Positions 35,640 through 42,772 of a stretch of 42,772 bases of DNA are shown here, one piece after another (within the stretch, counting starts at the first letter, position 1; every line of letters begins with the position of its first letter). The notes under the pieces were generated by a model. The model was given only the letters and a program-made list of their open reading frames with translations, was not told the DNA's origin and did no database searches. Origin of the DNA: an uncultured Alistipes sp. GTDB taxonomy: Bacteria; Bacteroidota; Bacteroidia; Bacteroidales; Rikenellaceae. A program made the position numbers and the translations under genes. The DNA lies in contig CASFOM010000230.1 in the NCBI GenBank assembly GCA_949296295.1, positions 1 to 42,772 of the forward strand, written 5' to 3'.

Positions 35640-36986
35640 ATGAAATTATTTTATAAAATAATTCTTTCTTTTGCTTTTTCTTCGTGTGCCGTTTCTATTA
35701 TGGCTGCTGACCATGCTTCCCCACGAGCGATGGAAACATGTTCTTCCGTAGATGAACTCATTAATCAGGCTATTGCTCAACGGGTATTCCCCGGAGCCCA
35801 ATTGGTAGTAGGTGATAGCCGAGGAGTCATTTATTCCCGTACTTATGGTTATCAGGATTATTCAAAAAAACGAAAAGTAGAAGCGGATGACTTGTATGAT
35901 ATCGCTTCCTGTACCAAAATTATGGCATCTACCCTGGCTGTGATGAAGTTAGTGGGAGAAGGGGTACTTCATCTGAAAGATTCCATTGCCGGATTGTTGC
36001 CGGAGTATCAGGGGACAACCGTCTCTTCCCTGACATTGGCCGAATTGTTGAAACATACGACCGGATTGAAACCGGTGATCCCTGTCGTACAACGTCTCGT
36101 GAAACCGGAAGAAGGAACATTATTCAGCGCTAAAAAAACGGAATCACATCCATATCAGTACGATAGAAATTTATATGCTTGTAAGAAGACCTGTTATGAT
36201 ACGGCTTATTTATCTCCGGAACCATGTCCCGGATTTCATCCTGTAACCGATTGCCTCTATGCAAGTGACAGTATTGTACAACTTGTGGATTCCATGGTCT
36301 TAGCTGCCCATAACCCTGCTCGACGGGGACGGTATCTGTATAGTGATTTGAATTTTTATTTCGTCCAGAAAATGGTAGAGGCGGTAACCGGAGAATCATT
36401 GGATGCTTATGTGAGGAGAATCTATGATCGGATGGATATACATAATATTGGATATAATCCGGTGAAATGGAAACCGAAAGAAAAAATAGTCCCCACAGAG
36501 TACGACTGTTTGTTACGGAAGGATACCTTGCGGGGATATGTCCATGATGAGTTTGCATGGATACGGGGAGGAGTGTCCGGAAATGCCGGATTATTTGCCG
36601 ATGCTTCCTCTCTTGGAGTGGTTTGCCGAATGCTGTTGGATAGCGGACGCTATGATTCTGTCCCTATTATTCGTCCCGAAGTTATTGAACAGTTCACGAA
36701 GCCTCAGCTTTCCGGAGATAAGGTTTGCCGCGGATTCGGATTTGCCAAACAGCCGCCTCAAACAACAGAATACGGTCCGGAAAGTTATGGCCATACCGGA
36801 TTTACCGGTACATTCTTTTGGGTGGATCCGGAACGGGATATTTATGTAGTACTATTAACAAACCGAGTATATCCTTCTCGAAGTAATAAACAGTTTGATT
36901 CATCTTTTCGTCGAGAACTTTGGGCGAAGATAACAGCATCTGTTCCCTCAGAGGCGAATTATGAAGAGATTGCCGAGTCTCGATAA
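35640..36986 (+). CDS. Secreted serine beta-lactamase-fold hydrolase
   Basis: Protein of 448 residues from the ATG at 35640, which begins a signal peptide (core residues 6-21, cleavage near MAA-D); the longer frame adds a non-signal tail. The class C beta-lactamase/DD-peptidase fold is shown by SxxK (Ser90-Lys93) in DIASCTKIMAS, the YSD motif in YLYSDLNFYFVQ and HTG in YGHTGFTG. It resembles the hydrolase domain of the GH3-lactamase fusions of Bacteroidota, here standing alone. Activity could be esterase, peptidase or amidase. It need not confer drug resistance. Confidence 0.87.
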   Translation: MKLFYKIILSFAFSSCAVSIMAADHASPRAMETCSSVDELINQAIAQRVFPGAQLVVGDSRGVIYSRTYGYQDYSKKRKVEADDLYDIASCTKIMASTLAVMKLVGEGVLHLKDSIAGLLPEYQGTTVSSLTLAELLKHTTGLKPVIPVVQRLVKPEEGTLFSAKKTESHPYQYDRNLYACKKTCYDTAYLSPEPCPGFHPVTDCLYASDSIVQLVDSMVLAAHNPARRGRYLYSDLNFYFVQKMVEAVTGESLDAYVRRIYDRMDIHNIGYNPVKWKPKEKIVPTEYDCLLRKDTLRGYVHDEFAWIRGGVSGNAGLFADASSLGVVCRMLLDSGRYDSVPIIRPEVIEQFTKPQLSGDKVCRGFGFAKQPPQTTEYGPESYGHTGFTGTFFWVDPERDIYVVLLTNRVYPSRSNKQFDSSFRRELWAKITASVPSEANYEEIAESR

Positions 36987-37186
36987 TATTTTTTATCCTT
37001 GTTTTTTTTTGTTTAAATTTCTGATAATTAAAAGGATAGGGATTGTTGTGTTTTTTGCTAAAAAAAGTTTTCATTTTATTTTGTAAACGGGGTAAAAATT
37101 TGTAAATTCCGAACGAAAGATAAGATGCTTAATATATAATTTTAGTTAAGTGTTTTATATACGTTTAATTTTAAAATATTTCAGCC

Positions 37187-39868
37187 ATGACCCCTGTATT
37201 TACCCCAGACAGGAGGCGCGTGCGTTTCTTGTTGTTCTTAGTTTTCTTTTTGTTTCTGTCGTATTCCTATTTTAGAGGTTCAGAAACGTTACCGATGCGA
37301 ATAAGCCGTTATTTTGAGAGCCAGAGGATTTTTTCACAGGAAAAGGTTTATCTTCATACGGACAAGAGTGCGTATGTGAGTGGCGATACACTTTTTTTCA
37401 AGGGATACTTGTTGGATGCGATGACGCACATAGATTCAGTAGGGAGCAATTTTCTATACGTAGAGTTTTTGGACCGTCGTGACTCGGTCCTGCTTCGAAG
37501 GAAATTCAAGCGTGATTCAGGAATTTTTCGTGGTCAATTTGAACTTCCCGTCACGCTCCAGCCGGGCGATTATTATTTGCGGAGTTATACGGAGTGGATG
37601 CGAAATTTTTCCCCGGCATATTTTTTCACGAAAACAATCCCGATAGGGAATTCTGTAGTAACCGATATCGTTCCGAAAGTAGATTACGTAACGAACGAAG
37701 ACGGAAGTCGTGTTATGAAAATCGGCTTTTTTAACGGAGAAGGAGTCCCCTATTCGGAAGAGAAAGTTAGTTACAGTTTAACGGATAAGACAGGAAAGAT
37801 TTACCGTACCCGAACAGAGAGGACTAACGGTTCCGGCGTATTGTATGTTCGGTTGGACGAACGTTCTCAGATAACGGATGATCCTCGAGTGGATGTCACT
37901 TTTGATGGAGAAAAATATGATTATAGCCGGAGTTTCTATGTGAGTAGCGATGATGAAGATTACAAGATGACATTTTTCCCGGAAGGAGGCAATTTGTTGT
38001 TGGGGCAAAAACAGCAGGTAGCGTTCAAGGCACAGAATTCGCGAGGTTTTGGAGAGTCGGTCACAGGGTTCGTAGTATCGAGTGAAGGTGATACGGTATC
38101 CCGTATAGTAACGCATCATGACGGGATGGGCAGTTTTTTGATGCATACGGAGCCGGGAGAGAGTTATCGTGCGGTAGTCCGGTCGTCGAAAGGTCGGGAA
38201 CAGGAGTTTCCGTTACCTTCCCCCGTTTCATCGGGCTATTCGTTGAGCGTCCGGAGCGGACGTGATAAATTGTATTATCAGGTACATAAGACCGCAGATC
38301 GGACTTTGGACAGTCTTTACCTACTGTGTCATACGCGAGGGATTCCGAAAATTCTGTTGACCCTTACCCCGGAAACGGACAGCGGAGCCATCGACAATAG
38401 TATTTTCCCGGACGGGATAAGTGAATTGTTGCTTTTGGATGGTCGCGGGATGTCCTTAAGTAAACGTTTGGTCTTTTTTTATCGTCCGGATGTTGTATTC
38501 AGTCACAGGACTGATCGGGCAGGTTACGGACCCCGTGAACGAGTGGAAATGGAGATAATGATACAGGATAACCAAGGTCAAGGGTTACCCGGAGATTATT
38601 CGTTGAGCATAACTGATGGAGGGAGTGTTCCGATAGACAGTTTGTCGGACCATATCGTTTCCTCGTTGTTGCTGACGTCGGATTTGAAAGGATATATAGA
38701 TGATCCGGCCCTTTATTTTCGGGACAATACCCCGGAGACCTTACATTCCCGGGACTTGTTGATGATGACACATGGCTGGAGTCGTTTTGTTACGGACAAT
38801 TTATCCGAAGCACAGCGCCAGGATATTCATTTTTTCAAGGAGGGAGGTCAGTTTGTCACGGGTCATATAGAGAATTTGATAGGTGGGAGATCGAAGAATG
38901 CCATGGTTATCGGTGCCTGGTGGGACAGTGATTCAATAATGCGTTTTCGTCCACCAGTAATGGCTGATTCTATGGGAAATTACATCATTGAAGGGATGGA
39001 TTTTGTGGATACTGCGAGAGTGATGATTCAAGGCCGTACAGGGAAACGCCAATGGGATAATGTAGGAGTTGTGGTGGACAGCACAGATTATCCTGCGCCA
39101 TATTCCAAGGTACGATATCGGGATACATACGAGTTGCTTACGGAGAATTATCTGCAACAGTTTCGAGAAGATTACTACAACAAGGGAGGGATAAAGGTTC
39201 TTAGTTTGAAGGAGATTACGGTGACGGGAAGGAAATTGTTTTCGGAGAAGAGGGGGATGGATAGTGAGATTTTCGGACCGGAGGAATTTAGAAAGGATAA
39301 TGAACATTCGTTATTCTATACGATTAAAGCAATGCCTTATGTTCAGTGGAGACCGCCGATAGGAGGTGGAGAAGAATATTTTATTTATAAAGGGAAACCA
39401 ATAGGATATTATATTGTTGATAATTTTAATGTTTCATGTACTTATTTTCGGAATGTGGATATCAGTTGTGTCGCGTCTATTGAATTTATTAAGGATTTGA
39501 GTATGGCAACGTTTCCTGGTATGTCTTCTCCTCCTCGAAAAGGAACTGCTATTTTTGTTCGAATTTATCCAGACAAGTTTAAGCAATTGTTAAAGGTATC
39601 TCCAGGGTTGTCTTTATTTCGAATTATGGGCTATACCCGTCCTCAGGAGTTTTATGAGCCGGTTTACGATACGCCGGAAAGGAAGTCGGTTAAACGTCCT
39701 GACTTACGTACAACTATTGCGTGGCGACCGAAGGTAAATGTGGATTCAAGCGGGACAACTCAAGTTATTTTCTATACATCCGATTCTCCTGAGAACTACA
39801 ATATAGTGTTGGAAGGAGTTACCAACCAAGGAAATCCTGTCCGTTATGCCACTAAATTGGCAGAATAA
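37187..39868 (+). CDS. MG2-domain protein with TonB plug-like C-terminus
   Basis: Protein of 893 residues with an N-terminal export signal (hydrophobic core about 13-27). EKVYLHTDKSAYVSGDTLFF (about residues 53-72) is the MG2-type (alpha-2-macroglobulin-like) signature common in large Bacteroidota surface proteins. The C-terminal third has a TonB receptor plug-like region, from LKEITVTGRK (about residue 674) through YIVDN and IEFIKD to FVRIYP, but no beta-barrel follows. Function is unknown; an envelope role is probable. Base composition changes noticeably near 39.3 kb, where the AT content rises. The 200-base gap upstream is AT-rich with no certain promoter. Confidence 0.75.
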   Translation: MTPVFTPDRRRVRFLLFLVFFLFLSYSYFRGSETLPMRISRYFESQRIFSQEKVYLHTDKSAYVSGDTLFFKGYLLDAMTHIDSVGSNFLYVEFLDRRDSVLLRRKFKRDSGIFRGQFELPVTLQPGDYYLRSYTEWMRNFSPAYFFTKTIPIGNSVVTDIVPKVDYVTNEDGSRVMKIGFFNGEGVPYSEEKVSYSLTDKTGKIYRTRTERTNGSGVLYVRLDERSQITDDPRVDVTFDGEKYDYSRSFYVSSDDEDYKMTFFPEGGNLLLGQKQQVAFKAQNSRGFGESVTGFVVSSEGDTVSRIVTHHDGMGSFLMHTEPGESYRAVVRSSKGREQEFPLPSPVSSGYSLSVRSGRDKLYYQVHKTADRTLDSLYLLCHTRGIPKILLTLTPETDSGAIDNSIFPDGISELLLLDGRGMSLSKRLVFFYRPDVVFSHRTDRAGYGPRERVEMEIMIQDNQGQGLPGDYSLSITDGGSVPIDSLSDHIVSSLLLTSDLKGYIDDPALYFRDNTPETLHSRDLLMMTHGWSRFVTDNLSEAQRQDIHFFKEGGQFVTGHIENLIGGRSKNAMVIGAWWDSDSIMRFRPPVMADSMGNYIIEGMDFVDTARVMIQGRTGKRQWDNVGVVVDSTDYPAPYSKVRYRDTYELLTENYLQQFREDYYNKGGIKVLSLKEITVTGRKLFSEKRGMDSEIFGPEEFRKDNEHSLFYTIKAMPYVQWRPPIGGGEEYFIYKGKPIGYYIVDNFNVSCTYFRNVDISCVASIEFIKDLSMATFPGMSSPPRKGTAIFVRIYPDKFKQLLKVSPGLSLFRIMGYTRPQEFYEPVYDTPERKSVKRPDLRTTIAWRPKVNVDSSGTTQVIFYTSDSPENYNIVLEGVTNQGNPVRYATKLAE

Positions 39869-40032
39869 ACCTGGTTAGGTTTTGCTGCTGAATAACAAAA
39901 TTTAGAATAGGTCTTGAAAATAGCGGATAATCTGTCTCTTATGTAAAACGTTGTAGTTTTTTAGATATAGACAGAATATTGAGGTGTCAAATCCATTCAA
40001 AACATGAATTCTTTCTTTATGAGGTGACACGT

Positions 40033-40470
40033 TTATTCGTGTCGGGGAAATGTGGATGAGTCGGATAATTCAATCACAACATTGTCATTATGGCCATGAC
40101 AAAGATCTTTTACCCGTAAGAAGTTGCCAGCTACACAAAACCGGTCGCCGATAAGAGGAAGATGTCTGACTAATACTGAGGGGAATAACTTGTCGTTTAA
40201 AACGGGACTGATAATAGTCATGCCCGGCTGTGGTCCCAAGACCAACAGAGGAACATATCCTGTTCGATGGAGGATATTGCGGACATAATTCAATCTTACC
40301 TCTTCTGAAAAATCCCATGCCTTCCTTTTCTTTTCCATTAATTCCTGCAAGGCAGCATCAGGAAAAACGGTTTCTCCAATATGAGGCAGTTCCGAAAGTT
40401 GAAGAGGTAAACATTCTGTCTCTTCCGGCCAATCGGCTTCTATGCTCACAGTAACGAACAAATCAATCAT
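40033..40470 (-). CDS. Conserved small protein with internal repeat
   Basis: Protein of 145 residues with no signal peptide or membrane helix and no motif I can name. It has an internal duplication: SELPHIGETVFPD...VRNILHRTGYVPLLVLG, then RHLPLIGDRFCVA...VKDLCHGHNDNVVIELS. Each unit has LPxIG[DE], then V[RK][ND][IL]xH and a hydrophobic strand. ATG start at 40470, eleven bases after the stop of the serine hydrolase gene, so the two are almost surely co-transcribed. A 6-bp hairpin overlaps its stop. Confidence 0.68.
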   Translation of the reverse strand: MIDLFVTVSIEADWPEETECLPLQLSELPHIGETVFPDAALQELMEKKRKAWDFSEEVRLNYVRNILHRTGYVPLLVLGPQPGMTIISPVLNDKLFPSVLVRHLPLIGDRFCVAGNFLRVKDLCHGHNDNVVIELSDSSTFPRHE

Positions 40471-40481
40471 GGTGCAAGTAT

Positions 40482-42155
40482 TTAGGGTATCGAAGAGGTA
40501 TCGGCAAGAATAGTGGTATCACCGGCAGACGTGTCGTTTTGTAAGCTGTCAGCAATGAACAGGTCTCGTTCAGGCCATTCGCTGACCTTGTTAAAAGCAC
40601 TGCGTAACATGGTGCTGATGTAACGGTGGAAACGGGAACCCTTCCAGGAACTGGTGTTGGTGATGAATACCCAGGTATAACCGTTGCTTTGTTTCCGTAA
40701 TAAGGCATTTGTGCCTGACATGGTGCCTGTACGGGACCATGTGCCATCATTTTCAGTACTCATCCAGCCTAACGGTAAGGAACCGTTTACCTTTTCCGTC
40801 ATTAACCGAATGGTGGAAGGCTTTAAAATATCAGGACGGGTGTCACTGCCGTCAATAGCCGCGACAAATAATAATATTTCCGTAGGAGAAGCCACCCAAC
40901 CTCCTGCTCCACTCAGCCCATGTACGTCATTCCCTCCATCGCTTTTGGCCGTTAATCGTCCGGAACCGTCGCAAGCCGGTACTTTTTCTGCTTCTTGTGT
41001 CTCGTAATAACGTACCTCATTGGGAAATTTATCCGCATGACGGTTGTTGCCTATATGCATGTCGAAACAACCCGCTGGAGCCAGGATACTGTCCTGAACA
41101 TAGGTCTCATAGGGTTGTCCCGTTATTTTCTCAATTACTTTGGAGAGTACGACATATCCTAAATTGGAATAATAAGTGCGTGTGCCAGGACGAAATCCCA
41201 ACCCGCTGCGTACCGCATATTCCACATAATCATCCATATCATAGGGAGGACGCCGCTTCAATACCCGTTCCACCAACTGCCAGCTGAACATCGGATCGCC
41301 TGCCCGAACGGTAAATCCTCCTTTGTGACGCAGCAACTGTTCTATGGTGACATCCGGAAGTCGTTTATCTGTATAACAGAGAAACAAGGAGTCATTTAAA
41401 ATACCTTCCGGACCGAAAACATGACTCTCTAAACCTACCTTGCCCTGTTCGTACAACTTCATTATCGCTGTGGCAGTAATGAGTTTGGAAAGGGAGGCAA
41501 GACGAAGGATATGTTTTACTTCCATACGTACCGAATCTTCCTGATCGGCCCAACCATACCCTTTGCTGTATATAAGGTCTCCATCTTTCATGATGGCTAA
41601 TGAAGCACCCATGAGATCCCATCGGGACATAAACTGTTCTACAGCCCGGTCAAACCGGTCCGCTTCGGGAAGGGCACTGTCTGAGTTGGAAAGCAGATGA
41701 TTGAGAGGAACAGGTTGAACAATACTGTCTGTTGTGACACCTGTTGAAGCCATCACTTCTCCGGAAAACCACTTCCAGGGACGTACCATAAGCAATACTG
41801 CCAATGCTCCGATAATACAAATAATGCTGATGGTATTGCGGAGAGAAGGTAAGTTATGAGGGAAATGAAACTTTATGGCAGGTAACTGTATCCGTGGCCA
41901 TTGGATATGCGGCCATTTGATTTTGGGAATGGAGAGGGTAGGAATGGTAATTTTTCTCTGCTTCTTTGGGGAAATTCTTTTATGGTGTGAGACAGTTTTG
42001 GAAACTGTCTTTTTTCGTTTCCTCTTTGTTGGAGGAGAAGAGGGGGTGGGATTCTCCTGCTGCTTTTCTTCTTGCGAAGGAGGATAAATTTCCTCTTCCG
42101 GCTCGTTAGATGGTGTATAATAGATATTATAATCGGGTTTACTGACTCGTTTCAT
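40482..42155 (-). CDS. Membrane-anchored serine beta-lactamase-fold hydrolase
   Basis: Protein of 557 residues from the ATG at 42155. An ATG at 42188 is rejected because a TACCTTTG -7 box lies between the two. Layout: charged, Pro-rich cytoplasmic tail (1-70), five pentapeptides (IPTLS, IPKIK, WPHIQ, WPRIQ, LPAIK; 71-95), membrane helix (about 108-124), then the extracytoplasmic hydrolase domain with SxxK (Ser221-Lys224), YSN in YYSNLGYVVLSKV, and RTGTMSG as the third motif. Natural substrate unknown: peptidoglycan peptide or ester are options. It leads a two-gene unit with the small repeat protein. Confidence 0.86.
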   Translation of the reverse strand: MKRVSKPDYNIYYTPSNEPEEEIYPPSQEEKQQENPTPSSPPTKRKRKKTVSKTVSHHKRISPKKQRKITIPTLSIPKIKWPHIQWPRIQLPAIKFHFPHNLPSLRNTISIICIIGALAVLLMVRPWKWFSGEVMASTGVTTDSIVQPVPLNHLLSNSDSALPEADRFDRAVEQFMSRWDLMGASLAIMKDGDLIYSKGYGWADQEDSVRMEVKHILRLASLSKLITATAIMKLYEQGKVGLESHVFGPEGILNDSLFLCYTDKRLPDVTIEQLLRHKGGFTVRAGDPMFSWQLVERVLKRRPPYDMDDYVEYAVRSGLGFRPGTRTYYSNLGYVVLSKVIEKITGQPYETYVQDSILAPAGCFDMHIGNNRHADKFPNEVRYYETQEAEKVPACDGSGRLTAKSDGGNDVHGLSGAGGWVASPTEILLFVAAIDGSDTRPDILKPSTIRLMTEKVNGSLPLGWMSTENDGTWSRTGTMSGTNALLRKQSNGYTWVFITNTSSWKGSRFHRYISTMLRSAFNKVSEWPERDLFIADSLQNDTSAGDTTILADTSSIP

Positions 42156-42175
42156 GAAATGAAAAATGAATATTG

Positions 42176-42207
42176 CAAAGGTACACATAAATTATATACA
42201 TCCCAAA
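42176..42207 (-). promoter_or_regulatory. Promoter of the membrane-anchored hydrolase gene
   Basis: On the minus strand, TTTG (42207-42204), a 20-base spacer and TACCTTTG (42183-42176) match the full Bacteroidota -33/-7 consensus. The start at 42155 then follows with a leader of about 14 bases. It is the best complete housekeeping promoter in the window. Confidence 0.62.
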
Positions 42208-42233
42208 AATGAAAAAACAGTATTGGGATGTAT
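42196..42233. repeat. Perfect 11-bp inverted repeat over the -33 box
   Basis: atacatcccaa (42196-42206) and ttgggatgtat (42223-42233) are perfect complements with a 16-base spacer. One arm covers the -33 box of the leftward hydrolase gene, and the dyad is in the 176-base region shared with the rightward GH2 gene. Position suits an operator; it could also fold in RNA, but no gene reads into it as a terminator. Confidence 0.6.
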
Positions 42234-42331
42234 GAGAAAAACAGACTGAAATATACGAAAATGGCATGATTAGAAAAATTCTCGTAATATTTTCGTACTT
42301 TTATCTTGAATTCATGTAAATACAAGCCATA

Positions 42332-42772
42332 ATGAAGAGTATTGTTCGATTGCTGGTGATCATATCCTTCTTCTTTTGCTCGAAAAAAGGAGAAACACAA
42401 CGATTATCCATGACGCTTAGTGGAAAAAATGATTGGAAAATATGGATGGACAAACGTGCCGAGTGGATTAAGGATTCCTTGTATCTCCCGGAGGAAGTGG
42501 TGTTGGAGAAATTGCCTGTAAATCCTCCTTCGTGCGGGTGGGAGACTCTTTTTAATGAACAAGAAATCCCTTGTCAGGTCCCAACCACGGTAGAGGAACA
42601 GTTTGGAGAGAGAAATACCTGGACCTATCATGGGGTCTCCTGGTTCTATACAACTTTTGAATTGCCTGAAAACTGGGAACAAAAAAGGGTATTCTTGAAT
42701 ATTGCTCAATATAATCAGCGGATAGAGGTATTTGTCAATAATCAGTTAGTGGGATATGATGCTGTGGGAATG
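42332..42772 (+). CDS. Glycoside hydrolase family 2 protein, 5' part
   Basis: Open reading frame of 147 codons from ATG at 42332 that runs off the window end. The N-terminus MKSIVRLLVIISFFFCSKK is an export signal, possibly a lipoprotein signal (Cys16). The sequence from about residue 98, TWTYHGVSWFYTTFELPENW then KRVFLNIAQYNQRIEVFVNN, is the jelly-roll sugar-binding domain of GH2 enzymes such as beta-galactosidase, beta-mannosidase and beta-glucuronidase. The catalytic domain is outside, so specificity is unknown. With the M60 peptidase and sulfatase it fits glycan use. Confidence 0.78.
   Translation, partial: MKSIVRLLVIISFFFCSKKGETQRLSMTLSGKNDWKIWMDKRAEWIKDSLYLPEEVVLEKLPVNPPSCGWETLFNEQEIPCQVPTTVEEQFGERNTWTYHGVSWFYTTFELPENWEQKRVFLNIAQYNQRIEVFVNNQLVGYDAVGM

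Noticed and set aside
40026-40043. Terminator at the stop of the 145-residue protein gene
   Set aside because: The 6-bp stem overlaps the stop codon and has no T run after it.
1-42772. tRNA, rRNA or CRISPR array
   Set aside because: Scanning by eye for T-loop motifs, rRNA-like stretches and regularly spaced repeats gave nothing credible on either strand; tRNAscan-SE and a CRISPR finder would settle it.

Overview
The window is about 42.8 kb of chromosome from an anaerobic or microaerobic member of the Bacteroidales (phylum Bacteroidota); the genus cannot be fixed from sequence alone. The evidence is the gene content: a DUF4492-cydA-cydB order, fused one-chain GcvP, a rubredoxin-first ('reverse') rubrerythrin, a Ser-type sulfatase, an M60 metallopeptidase, MG2/TonB-plug surface proteins, and TAnnTTTG-type -7 promoter boxes instead of TATAAT. 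I see no rRNA, tRNA, CRISPR array, transposase or phage gene. Most genes are housekeeping, with an accessory, surface-oriented right end.

Layout, left to right. (1) 1-7.7 kb, minus strand: DUF898 membrane protein, ilvE, rlmN plus a secreted thioredoxin, then the cytochrome bd operon (DUF4492, cydA, cydB). (2) 7.7-12.8 kb, plus strand: nrnA, rlmH and a very large NtrY-like sensor kinase without an adjacent response regulator. (3) 12.8-17.5 kb, minus strand: acpP-fabF-rnc-lysE family-cmk, then ispH. (4) 17.7-19.3 kb, plus strand: purN overlapping a threonine aldolase gene. (5) 19.5-22.3 kb: an ECF sigma factor locus. A small DUF6249-like membrane gene points left; sigma factor, a probable anti-sigma-like membrane protein and a DUF3089 hydrolase lipoprotein point right. 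Both arms begin with the same promoter pattern, TGTAACC-N15-CGTC(C/T)A. (6) 22.5-25.3 kb: reverse rubrerythrin, DUF418 membrane protein and SlyD-like FKBP. (7) 25.4-35.5 kb, minus strand: gcvP, dsbD, M60 metallopeptidase, cysS and sulfatase. (8) 35.6-42.8 kb: two serine beta-lactamase-fold hydrolases, a large MG2/TonB-plug protein, a small protein with an internal repeat, and the 5' end of a GH2 glycoside hydrolase gene.

The most interesting system is the ECF locus, because the paired promoters predict one regulon: the sigma factor activates itself and the divergent membrane gene. Other unexplained structure includes a dispersed intergenic repeat (30 identical bases at 4530 and 13678, with further shared blocks), a perfect 11-bp dyad over the -33 box of the membrane-anchored serine hydrolase, a run of five proline-containing pentapeptides in that hydrolase, and two large-loop hairpins between convergent genes at 19.4-19.5 kb.

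Several starts were moved to internal ATG codons because the longest reading frames begin at TTG or extend past the family's usual N-terminus (cydA, rlmH, fabF, purN, sigma factor, gcvP, dsbD, cysS and both serine hydrolases).
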